Below, one piece after another: positions 18,748 to 27,472 of a DNA stretch of 64,000 bases. The notes beneath the pieces were generated by a model. The model ran no database searches. It worked only from the letters and a program-made list of their open reading frames with translations, and was not told the origin of the DNA. Location: contig NZ_FOLC01000018.1 of assembly GCF_900112135.1 (NCBI RefSeq), forward strand, positions 45,821 to 109,820, given 5' to 3'. Origin of the DNA: Collimonas sp. OK412. GTDB taxonomy: Bacteria > Pseudomonadota > Gammaproteobacteria > Burkholderiales > Burkholderiaceae_D. Every line of letters begins with the position of its first letter. The first letter of the stretch is position 1. Position numbers and translations under genes: made by a program.

Positions 18748-20952
18748 TTACCAGTTGTACCTGGCGCTGGCGACCAGCGTGCGCTGGTTACCGTAGAAGC
18801 AAGTGTTCGCCGATTGGCAGCCGCTGACGTAGGTGCGATTGAACAGATTCGTCGCATTCAGCGCCAGGCGCCAGTTGGGCAAGTCGTAGTGGATGCCGGC
18901 GTCAAACACCGTGTAGCTCGGCACATACAGCGAATTGTCGGAAGCCCCGGCATTGCCGCTCTGGTAGCGGATGCCGGCGCCAGCGCCGAAGCCGGCCAGC
19001 GCGCCCGTACGCCAGGTCCAGTCACCCCACAGCGACGCCATCTGGCGCGGCCGCGGGATATCGACCGGCCACCTGCCCAGCGACGAATCGTTGGCCTTGG
19101 TGACCTTCACGTCCTGGTAGACATAAGCGGAAATGATAGAGAACTCGCGCGACAGATTGCCAACCGCACTGAACTCGACGCCGCGCGAACGCACTTCGCC
19201 GCTCTGCACCGACAAGCTTCCGGTCGGATCGGCAGGATCCGGCGTCTGCACGTTGGTCTGGTAGATCTGGTACAGCGCGCCGTTGAGCATCAGGTTCTTG
19301 TTGGCCGGCTGCCAGCGCAAGCCCGCCTCGATCTGCCGGCCCTTGCTCGGCGCGGCCAGGCCGCCGTTAGCCAGCTTGACGCCGATGATCGGATTGAACG
19401 ATGTCGAATAGCTGACGTACGGCGACAAACCGTAATCGCCCAGGTAAACCAGCCCGACCCGGCCGGAGAATGCATGATCGTCCTGCCGGAAGCTGGTGCC
19501 GCCGGCGATATCGTTCTGCCTGGTGTTGCTCCAGTCCTGCCGTCCGCCGAACGTCAGCGCCCAGCGCCGCCATTTGATCTGGTCCTGCGCATACAGGCCG
19601 AACATGTTCAGCGTGGTCTTGGTATAAGTGCGCGGGAAAGAATCGGGTCCGGTCAGCATATCGTTGGTGATCGGGACGTACACCGGGTTGTACATGTTCA
19701 GGCTGGTCCCGGTCGTCATCCATTCGCTGTCGGTCGTGCTCTGGCGGTTATATTCTGCGCCGACCAATACTGTATGTTCAAACGGGCCGCTGCTGAATTT
19801 GGCTTGCGCCTGGTTGTCGATGTCGAAACGGCTGTAGTTGAGCTGGTACAGGCCTGCGTAGCGCAACAGCGTTTGCTGGGACGGATCGGCCGGATCCAAG
19901 CCGCCGCCGAATACCTGGCCCTGGTCGAGCGACAGATGCATCAGGCGGGTATTTTGGCGGAAGGTCCAGACCGGATCGAACTTGTGCTCGAACTGGTAGC
20001 CGGCCGACCATTGTTTCTTGCGGTAGTGCGAGAAAGTCGGGTCGCCGGTGTACAGGTTTTCGGAAATCTTGCCGTTCGGATTGGGCAGGATGGTGCCTTG
20101 CGCCGGCAGGAAGTTATTGGAGGCGTCGCCCCAGTCTTGCAGATAGGTCAAGGACGCGGTAAGCGAAGTGCTGGCGTCCGGCTGCCACCTGATCGACGGC
20201 GCGAAAGCGACCCGCTGCTCGGCATGCGGGCCGGTCAGCGAATTGCCGTCGCGGCCGGTGCCGACGAAACGGTACGACAGCGTGCCGTCCTTGTCTATCT
20301 TGTCGCCGACGTCGACAGAAACCTGTTTCCTGGCGTAGTCGCCCAGCTGCACCTGCAGTTCGCGGATCCGCTCGCCATTGGCCAGCTTGCTCTGGACATC
20401 GACGATGGCGCCGGGATCGCCCTGGCCGTACAGCACCGAAGTCGGGCCGCGCAGCACGCTGATGCTGTCGATCATGTAAGGATCGACGCGCCAGCTTGCC
20501 AGGTTCAGCGTACTTGGCACTTGCAGGCCGTTGACGAACACGCTGGGCGTAAAGCCGCGCAATACCGAATACCAGTCGGAACGCACTTCTGAGCCGTACG
20601 ACGAAAAGCCCGGAATATAGCGCAGCGCATCGTTGATGCTGGCCGCGCCGGTCTGCTCGATCTGCGCCGCGGTGACGACGTTGATCGTCTGCGGAATCTC
20701 GTTGAGCGGCGTATCCGTTTTTGTACCGCTGGCGCTGCGCCGCGCCACCAGTCCGACGGTGCCGTCATCGTCCGCGCCGGCGCTGACGTTGATGACAGGC
20801 AGCGTGCTGTCTGCCGCCTTGCCATTTTTTTGCGCGTCGTTTGCCGGCTGCGCCGCCTGCTGAGCGTGCGCATGACCAACTGCCGTTGCCTCGAACAGCA
20901 CACTCACAGCAACGACGATTGCACGCCGACGCGTACCTGTTATCCATTCCAT
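18748..20952 (-). CDS. orbA: TonB-dependent ferric-siderophore receptor (OrbA/FhuA-like)
   Basis: A 734-residue outer-membrane receptor for the ferric siderophore. An N-terminal signal peptide ends near GHAHAQ (residue ~30). The plug domain contains TPLNEIPQTINVVTAAQIEQ, then DSISVLRGPTSVLYGQGDPG, typical of siderophore receptors. The rest is an aromatic-rich beta barrel ending in ARYNW, with a terminal tryptophan where Phe is more usual. I see no N-terminal signalling (FecA-type) extension, so it probably does not itself trigger a sigma/anti-sigma cascade. It lies between pvdA and pvdF, the order known from ornibactin loci. Confidence 0.92.
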   Translation of the reverse strand: MEWITGTRRRAIVVAVSVLFEATAVGHAHAQQAAQPANDAQKNGKAADSTLPVINVSAGADDDGTVGLVARRSASGTKTDTPLNEIPQTINVVTAAQIEQTGAASINDALRYIPGFSSYGSEVRSDWYSVLRGFTPSVFVNGLQVPSTLNLASWRVDPYMIDSISVLRGPTSVLYGQGDPGAIVDVQSKLANGERIRELQVQLGDYARKQVSVDVGDKIDKDGTLSYRFVGTGRDGNSLTGPHAEQRVAFAPSIRWQPDASTSLTASLTYLQDWGDASNNFLPAQGTILPNPNGKISENLYTGDPTFSHYRKKQWSAGYQFEHKFDPVWTFRQNTRLMHLSLDQGQVFGGGLDPADPSQQTLLRYAGLYQLNYSRFDIDNQAQAKFSSGPFEHTVLVGAEYNRQSTTDSEWMTTGTSLNMYNPVYVPITNDMLTGPDSFPRTYTKTTLNMFGLYAQDQIKWRRWALTFGGRQDWSNTRQNDIAGGTSFRQDDHAFSGRVGLVYLGDYGLSPYVSYSTSFNPIIGVKLANGGLAAPSKGRQIEAGLRWQPANKNLMLNGALYQIYQTNVQTPDPADPTGSLSVQSGEVRSRGVEFSAVGNLSREFSIISAYVYQDVKVTKANDSSLGRWPVDIPRPRQMASLWGDWTWRTGALAGFGAGAGIRYQSGNAGASDNSLYVPSYTVFDAGIHYDLPNWRLALNATNLFNRTYVSGCQSANTCFYGNQRTLVASARYNW

Positions 20953-21005
20953 CTTCTACTACTCCCGATTGCAATGCGGTTTGTATTGAAAACCCGCTTT
21001 CTTTA

Positions 21006-22379
21006 TCAAAGGGCGGAAGCTATGCGGCCGCCGCCCACTCCGTTTTTCTGTTGATCCACTACCGGACTGAACGTCCGTTCCTGCTTTGCCCCCTGCACCA
21101 GCGAGGCGGTGATTTCATCCGAGCGCAGCGCCAGCACCGACAGCAGCGTGTCAGACAAGCCATGGCTATCCTCGCAACAGCCTTGCAGGTAGATGCGCGG
21201 CTTGAAGTGCGCCGGCGTGGCGAGCTGGTAGTCGCGCCTGACGTTGCCCTGCGCCAGGGCGTCGCCCAGATACGGCGCCAGCCCGTCCAGCAATCCAAGG
21301 TGGTTGGCGCGGCCGTAGCCGGTTGCCAGCACCAGCGCGTCGAACCGCTCGGCGCAGGCATGGCCGCTCAGGCGGTCGCGCAAGGTCAGTTCGACCTGGC
21401 CGCTGCTGTTGCGCACCGCTGCTTCGATCGCCGTATTCGCCAGCAAGCGATGACGAGGCTCGGCGGCGACATTCTGCAGGTACAGCATTTCGTAGATCTG
21501 TTCGATGAGAGAACGGTCGACCACCGCATAGTTGGTGTCGCGGAAACGATCGATCAGCGAGCGCCGCACATCCTTGGCCTGTGCATAGACAATGTCGGTG
21601 TATGCCGGGCTGAAAATTTCGTTGACGAACGGACTGTCGTCGGCCGGCTTGAGCGCGCTGGAACGTATCACCATGCTGACGTCGACGCCGGGGTAACGGC
21701 GCGTCAGGTCGACAAACACTTCGGCCGCGCTCTGCCCTGCGCCGATCACCGCGATCCGCTTGCGTGGACAGTTCTGCGGGGCGCCGACCACACGGTCGAT
21801 GGACGTCAGGTAATTCGAGGTATGAATCACGTTGTGCGGGCCGAGCGCGGTAAACATTTCCGGAATCCGCGCCGAGCCGCCGATCCCCACCGACAGCGCA
21901 TGCGTCACGCGCTGCCATTCGCGGCCAGCCTCGTCGCGCGAGAAAACCCGCAACGTATCGACCTGGCCGTTGTTGCCTGCCGCGGCCACAGGTTCAATCC
22001 CGATCACGGTTTCGCCGTAATGCACGCGCTCGTCAAAAGCCTGGGCGACCCAGCTCAGGTAATCATGGAATTCGACCCGGGTCGGATAAAAACTCTTCAG
22101 GTTGACGAAATCCGGCAGCCGGCCGCGCTCGAACAGATAGTTGATGAACGTGAAACGGCTTTTCGGATCGCGCAGGGTAACCAGGTCCTTGAGGAAGGAA
22201 ATCTGCATCCGGCAATCGTCCAGCAGCATGCCGCGGTGCCAGCCGAATTCCGGCTGCCGTTCGACAAAACAATGGTTCAGATGCGATGCGCCTGCTTCTT
22301 CGGCAAGGCGCACGGCAAGCGCAAGGTTGGACGGCCCGAAGCCGACGCCAATCAGGTCAAAAACGCTATCTCGTTGCAT
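21006..22379 (-). CDS. pvdA: L-ornithine N5-monooxygenase (PvdA-like)
   Basis: A 457-residue flavin monooxygenase that makes N5-hydroxyornithine from L-ornithine with NADPH and O2, the first step to hydroxamate ligands. The FAD site is GVGFGPSNLALAVR at residue ~11, the NADPH site IAVIGAGQSAAEVFVDL at ~220, and the C-terminal LVLATGYGRAN motif is present. The substrate-side FLKDLVTLRDPKSRFTF is typical of ornithine hydroxylases. AAGGA precedes the ATG. It follows the second NRPS gene after a 92-bp gap that holds a strong hairpin; in ornibactin loci an acyltransferase gene, orbK, occupies this place as I recall, and it is absent here. Confidence 0.93.
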   Translation of the reverse strand: MQRDSVFDLIGVGFGPSNLALAVRLAEEAGASHLNHCFVERQPEFGWHRGMLLDDCRMQISFLKDLVTLRDPKSRFTFINYLFERGRLPDFVNLKSFYPTRVEFHDYLSWVAQAFDERVHYGETVIGIEPVAAAGNNGQVDTLRVFSRDEAGREWQRVTHALSVGIGGSARIPEMFTALGPHNVIHTSNYLTSIDRVVGAPQNCPRKRIAVIGAGQSAAEVFVDLTRRYPGVDVSMVIRSSALKPADDSPFVNEIFSPAYTDIVYAQAKDVRRSLIDRFRDTNYAVVDRSLIEQIYEMLYLQNVAAEPRHRLLANTAIEAAVRNSSGQVELTLRDRLSGHACAERFDALVLATGYGRANHLGLLDGLAPYLGDALAQGNVRRDYQLATPAHFKPRIYLQGCCEDSHGLSDTLLSVLALRSDEITASLVQGAKQERTFSPVVDQQKNGVGGGRIASAL

Positions 22380-22404
22380 GTCTATGTTCCTTATCAGTTT
22401 TACC

Positions 22405-22423
22405 CGGCACGCCAGGCGTGCCG
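22405..22423. other. Perfect hairpin between NRPS and pvdA genes
   Basis: CGGCACGC pairs with GCGTGCCG around the loop CAG. In the direction of transcription no T run follows, so it looks like an intra-operon mRNA structure (processing or stability) rather than a terminator. Confidence 0.5.
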
Positions 22424-22471
22424 ATTGAAAAAAATTCCTGGACGATGGCGATACAGCCGAAAAATCCGGTT

Positions 22472-25400
22472 TCAGCCCGCATCGCGCAGCGCCATCGCAA
22501 CCGGAGACCGCGCGGCCAGGCGCTTGCCCAGAACCGAGAAATACGGTGCAGCGAATACTTCGACGATGGTCAGCGTGTAACCCGCAGTCCTCGCCGCGTC
22601 GACGAAGCGCACGATATCGAATGAAGTGGCGCCGGCTTCGAACAGGTTGGCGTCACGCGATGGCGCGTCGCCATCGAACAAGCCATCCCAGACTCTTTGC
22701 AGCGCCTCTGAAAAATGACCGGCTTCTGCATGCAACTCGTCGATTCCATCTGTATTTACCGTCGCCAGATCCTGCGGCGTGACATCGGTGAAGCGAGGCT
22801 CGGCCGTACCAAGCGCTGCATGCGGCGCGTCGACGAACAGGCGCACGACCTCCAGGTAATCCGTTGCCAGCGCCTCGACAAACGGGCCATCGACCAGTTC
22901 GTTGGCATACGAGAATGCTCCGGTCACGCGGCCGTCCGAATGTTCTACGATATCCAGCTCCAGCTCGAACACCACACGGTGCCTGACATCGTTGAATTCA
23001 CTAAGCGCGAGGCCGGCCCAATCGTGCCCGGCGGCGGCCGGACGCATGTAGTTGAACATCACCTGGAACAAGGGATTGCCGATCGCCGAGCGCGGCAAAC
23101 GCAATGCAGCGACCACATCGGAGAATGGCGTATCGGCATGGGCATAAGCGGCAAGTGCGCCGTCACGCACCGCAGCCAGGACCGTGGCGGGAGAATCCTT
23201 GCCGGCAAGGCGGGTGCGCACCACTACCGCATTGATGAACAGCCCAAGCGCAAGGCGGGCGGCGTCGCCCGTCAGTTCGCGCGTCGACGCCAGCACGCCG
23301 ACCGGCTGGTCAACCGCGCCAGTCGCACGGTAAAACGCTACGTTCAGCGCCGCATGCAGCAACATGGGCAAGGTGGCATGGGTTTCAAGCGCCATTGCAC
23401 GCGCGCGCCGGACCAGGCTGTCATCCAGCGCGAAGGCAATCCGGCTTGCCGCCCAGCGCGGCTCGCTGGTCCGCCCGGATGAAGGCGCCGGCAAGACGCT
23501 GGCTGGCATGTCGCCGAGGACGCTGCGCCAGAACGCCAGCCGCGCCCGCGGCGCCGTCGCCGGCAGCACCGGCATTGCCGGCAATGGCGCAGGCGCGACA
23601 CGCGCCGGTGCGGAACCAGAAACCAGCGCGGCATAAGTGGTGCGGATATCGTCGAACCACAGTTCGATCGACTGCCCATCCGACACGATGTGATGGACTA
23701 CCAGCGACAGCACATGGTCGCCAGCTGCCAGGCGCAGCAGCCTTGCCCGCCACAGCGGTCCGGCGCCAAGCAGATTGAATGGCGTGAGCGCATCTTCGTC
23801 GGTCAGCGCGACGGCGCTTGCCGTCGCCGATGCGTCGCCGCTCAGGTCGATTACCGGCAACGCGGCCTGCCAGTGCCGGTCGATACACTGGCCTGGCAGG
23901 CCACCTGCCCGCTCGACCAATCTGGTGCGCAAAGCAGGATGCCGCGCAGCCGCCAAAGAGAAAGCCTCGCTCAGAGCGCCGGCATCGAGCGAACCGTGCA
24001 GGCGCAATGCAATCGGAATGTTGTAGGCAGCGTTCTCCGGCTGGGTGCGCCACAAGAACCACAAACCAAGCTGCGCGGCTGACAGCGGCAGCACGCCATT
24101 GGCGTCGGGAGCGACAGCGGCATCCGCCCCATGGAATTCGGTTTCAAACATCGGTTCCGTACGGACCGAAGCGAGCACCCGCTGCGCATATTGCGCCAGG
24201 CTTGGCGCTTCAAACAGCGCGCGCACCGGCACGTCGTACGCTAGCCGCTCGGCCACCCGTGTCGCCACTCGCACCGCCGCCAGAGAATGGCCGCCCAGTT
24301 CGAAGAAATGATCGGCACGGCCGACCCGTTCGGCGCCCAGCACCTCGCGCCATATCTGCGCCAATGCCGTCTCGACGCCGGCCGTGGGCGATTCGTACAC
24401 GCGCTCTACCCGCTTTGGCTCCGGCAACGCAGCGCGGTCGACCTTGCTGTTCGTATTGCGCGGCAAGGCATCCAGCACGATGATATGCGCCGGCACCATG
24501 TAGTCGGGCAACGTGTGGCGCAGATGGGCGTCCAGTTCGGCTGCGTCAGCCTGCAACGGACGCTGGCGGGCCTCGTCGCTCAATTCGACATAAGCCACCA
24601 GCGCCGCCTGGGCGCCCTTGCCGTGCACGATTGCCACCGCTTCGCGCACATCTTCATGTGCCGCCAGCTGCGCTTCGATTTCACCCAGTTCGATACGCAG
24701 GCCACGCAGCTTCACCTGATGATCGACACGGCCGATGAAATCGAATACGCCATCGGCGCGCCGCTTGACCAGGTCGCCCGTACTGTAGAGCCGCGCGCCG
24801 GGCGCTCCGAACGGGTCCGGCACAAAACGCTCGGCAGTGAGCGCCGGCCGGTCCAGGTAACCGCGCGCCACTCCTACGCCTTCCCCGCCCAGGAACAGTT
24901 CGCCGATCACTCCCACCGGCAAGGGATTCAGGCGCGCATCCAGCACATGTGCTGTGCGCGCGCCGACCAGGGTGCCGATCGGCAGGTAAGCACTGTCCGC
25001 CAGGCTGGCGGCATCGTCGTGCGGATAGAACATCCACAGCATCGGCGTGATGACGGTTTCGGTCGGACCATAGCCGTTGACGATGCGAACTTTCGGGAAT
25101 GCACGGCGCATCAGCGCGAACGCCTCGCGCGATGTCGCTTCGCCGCCCACCGTCAGCGAACGCAAGGCAGGCGGCGCGCCGTGCGCCAGCGCCCATTCGG
25201 CCAGCTGCGTGGCGCAGCCGGGCGGCACGTAGGTCATGGTGACGCCCTCGCGCACCATCATCTTGCAGGTCAGCGCCGGCGGCCAGAGCGTATCGGCGGT
25301 CACCGCCACGGCTGCGCCCGACATGTATTGGGAAAACCAGCCTTCGTGCGCGCCGTCGAAATTGACTGACTGGAACAGCAGGAACACATCGTCTTCGCCA

Positions 25401-27472
25401 GCGCCGTAGCGTTCGGCGATTGCCGCGCAATGACGGGCGAAAGAGCCATGGTCGACCACCACGCCCTTCGGTTTTCCGGTCGAGCCGGAGGTATAGATCA
25501 CATAAGCGGCCTGCGTCGGCGCGACGGCCGGCAGTACTGCCGGCGCAATCCCGGCGTCATCCGCGCCGCTGTCGTCGCCGTCAATCCGCCAGATGCGCAG
25601 GGAATCCGAAGCCGGCAGCGCCGCCAAACTTTGGTCTTCGGCAATGACATGCGTAATCTGCGCATCATCGAGGATCTGCGCCAGGCGTTCCCGGGGATGG
25701 GCCGGATCGAGCGGCACAAAAGCGCCGCCCGACTTCAGCACCGCGATCAGGCCGACCAGCAAATCGACCGAACGGCTGAGCGCGACGCCGACCCGCATCT
25801 CGGCGCTGACGCCGGCGGCAACCAGACGCTGGGCCAGCCGCGCCGCGCGCCTGTCGACTTCGCCGCGGGTCAGCGAACGATCCATATCGGCGACGCCGCG
25901 CGCATCCGGCCGGGTTCGCGCATGCTCGGCGATATGTTCGTGCACCGCCTTGAATGCAGCCGGCTGATGCGCTTGCGGGCAATTCCAGGCATCCAGCTGC
26001 GCGCGCTCGGCCGGCGGCAGCCATTGCAAATCGCAGATCATGGTTGCAGGCGCGGCAACCGCACTCGCCAACAATGTGACAAAACGTTCCGCCAGCCGCT
26101 CGATGGCATCGGCATCGAACAAGTCGAGCGCATAAGTGAAACCGGCGTCAATGCCGCCGTCGTCGCTTTCCTCGAAGCCCAGCGTCAGGTCGAATTTGGC
26201 GAATGGCGAACCGGAAGGCAGCATGGTGATGGAGACATCGGCAAGCGATGGCAGATGCCTGCGTGCGCCGTAGGCAGCCATCACCTGGAACAGCGGGTTA
26301 TGGCTTGCGCTGCGTACCACGCCCAGCGCTTCGACCACCTGTTCAAACGGCACGTCCTGGTGCGATTGTGCATCGATCAAGCCGCGCTGCACCTGCTCCA
26401 CCAGCGCCGCGAACGGCTGTGTGACGCCAATCCGTGTGGCAAGCGCCAGCGTATTGACAAAAAAACCAATCAGCCCTGCGGTTTCACCGCGTTCGCGGTT
26501 GGCGGCCGGCACCCCGACCTGGATCTGCGATTCGCCGGAGGCGCGGGCCAGCAATGCATTCAGCGCCGCCAGCAGCACCGCGAACGGCGTTGCCCGCTGT
26601 GCATTGGCCAGGGAGCGCACTTGCTGCGCTAGCCGGGCATCGATCCTGAACAGGTGGCGCGCTCCGCGTGCGCTGCGTTGCGCCGGACGAGGCGCGGCGC
26701 CTGGCAGTATCAGTACGCTGTCGTTCAGTTGCCCACGCCAGAACGCCAGCTGGGATTCGCGTTCGCCGGCGTCAAGCCAGCGGCGCTGCCATAAGGCGTA
26801 GTCGGCGTACTGGATCGGCAGCGGCGTCAGCGAAACCGTCTCTTTCATCGCATATGAACGGTAAAACGATCCCAGTTCGGCCAGCATGACGTCGACCGAC
26901 CAGCCGTCCGATACGATGTGATGCAGCGTGATCGCCAGCCAATGCGTGCTCTCGTCCAGGCGTATCAGGTAGGCGCGCATCAGCGGCCCATGCGTCAGGT
27001 CGAACGGTTCTGCCTCATCCTTGCGCGCGATTTCCTCTGCGCGCGCGGTGCGTTCGGACGCAGCGACATTGCTCAGGTCGATGCTGTGCCATGGACAGCG
27101 CACCGGCGCATGCACTGTCTGCTGCACACCGTCTGCGCTTTCGGTGAAAGTGGCGCGCAAGGCTTCATGGCGCGCGATCAGTGCATCGCACGACAGGCGC
27201 AAGGCATGGGCATCGAGCGCACCGTCGAGCTGCAGCCGCTCGGTAATATGGTAGGCCGCCGGTTCGTCGATCATCCGCGCATGCAGCCACAGGCGCATCT
27301 GCGCAAACGAAGCCGGCACGCTTGCCGTGCGCTCGGTGCGCGGCGGAATCGGCAGCAGGCGGAAATCGATGCCCGCTGCAGCCAGTTTCTGAAGAAACAG
27401 CTTGCGCTGCGCATCCGGTAATTTGGCAAAACGGGCGGCAAGGGAAAGCAGGTCAGGTTTCACAGTAGTCAT
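22472..27472 (-). CDS. orbJ: Nonribosomal peptide synthetase, C-A-T-C-T (fourth module and release)
   Basis: A 1,666-residue NRPS whose ATG overlaps the stop of the upstream NRPS gene by one base. Domains in order: condensation (~45-480, HHIVSDGWSVDV); adenylation (~500-1,020, YTSGSTGKPKGVVVDHG, YGPTETVITPMLW, NGKLDR-like end at NSKVDRAALPEP); carrier (FFELGGHSLAAVRV); a second condensation domain (HHIVSDGQSIELWF); and a C-terminal carrier-like domain (DANLFEAGATSFDIVRF) keeping the phosphopantetheine serine. My pocket reading of the A domain is D-G-E-Y-T-G-G-I-T-K, ornithine-like by its Glu at the third position. There is no thioesterase or reductase, so the last C-T pair probably releases the chain onto a free amine, as inferred for ornibactin-type assembly with putrescine. 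Confidence 0.92.
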   Translation of the reverse strand: MTTVKPDLLSLAARFAKLPDAQRKLFLQKLAAAGIDFRLLPIPPRTERTASVPASFAQMRLWLHARMIDEPAAYHITERLQLDGALDAHALRLSCDALIARHEALRATFTESADGVQQTVHAPVRCPWHSIDLSNVAASERTARAEEIARKDEAEPFDLTHGPLMRAYLIRLDESTHWLAITLHHIVSDGWSVDVMLAELGSFYRSYAMKETVSLTPLPIQYADYALWQRRWLDAGERESQLAFWRGQLNDSVLILPGAAPRPAQRSARGARHLFRIDARLAQQVRSLANAQRATPFAVLLAALNALLARASGESQIQVGVPAANRERGETAGLIGFFVNTLALATRIGVTQPFAALVEQVQRGLIDAQSHQDVPFEQVVEALGVVRSASHNPLFQVMAAYGARRHLPSLADVSITMLPSGSPFAKFDLTLGFEESDDGGIDAGFTYALDLFDADAIERLAERFVTLLASAVAAPATMICDLQWLPPAERAQLDAWNCPQAHQPAAFKAVHEHIAEHARTRPDARGVADMDRSLTRGEVDRRAARLAQRLVAAGVSAEMRVGVALSRSVDLLVGLIAVLKSGGAFVPLDPAHPRERLAQILDDAQITHVIAEDQSLAALPASDSLRIWRIDGDDSGADDAGIAPAVLPAVAPTQAAYVIYTSGSTGKPKGVVVDHGSFARHCAAIAERYGAGEDDVFLLFQSVNFDGAHEGWFSQYMSGAAVAVTADTLWPPALTCKMMVREGVTMTYVPPGCATQLAEWALAHGAPPALRSLTVGGEATSREAFALMRRAFPKVRIVNGYGPTETVITPMLWMFYPHDDAASLADSAYLPIGTLVGARTAHVLDARLNPLPVGVIGELFLGGEGVGVARGYLDRPALTAERFVPDPFGAPGARLYSTGDLVKRRADGVFDFIGRVDHQVKLRGLRIELGEIEAQLAAHEDVREAVAIVHGKGAQAALVAYVELSDEARQRPLQADAAELDAHLRHTLPDYMVPAHIIVLDALPRNTNSKVDRAALPEPKRVERVYESPTAGVETALAQIWREVLGAERVGRADHFFELGGHSLAAVRVATRVAERLAYDVPVRALFEAPSLAQYAQRVLASVRTEPMFETEFHGADAAVAPDANGVLPLSAAQLGLWFLWRTQPENAAYNIPIALRLHGSLDAGALSEAFSLAAARHPALRTRLVERAGGLPGQCIDRHWQAALPVIDLSGDASATASAVALTDEDALTPFNLLGAGPLWRARLLRLAAGDHVLSLVVHHIVSDGQSIELWFDDIRTTYAALVSGSAPARVAPAPLPAMPVLPATAPRARLAFWRSVLGDMPASVLPAPSSGRTSEPRWAASRIAFALDDSLVRRARAMALETHATLPMLLHAALNVAFYRATGAVDQPVGVLASTRELTGDAARLALGLFINAVVVRTRLAGKDSPATVLAAVRDGALAAYAHADTPFSDVVAALRLPRSAIGNPLFQVMFNYMRPAAAGHDWAGLALSEFNDVRHRVVFELELDIVEHSDGRVTGAFSYANELVDGPFVEALATDYLEVVRLFVDAPHAALGTAEPRFTDVTPQDLATVNTDGIDELHAEAGHFSEALQRVWDGLFDGDAPSRDANLFEAGATSFDIVRFVDAARTAGYTLTIVEVFAAPYFSVLGKRLAARSPVAMALRDAG

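Noticed and set aside
18139..20592. Plus-strand open frame (817 codons) opposite the TonB receptor and pvdF
   Set aside because: It crosses two well-supported minus-strand genes and shows no domain.
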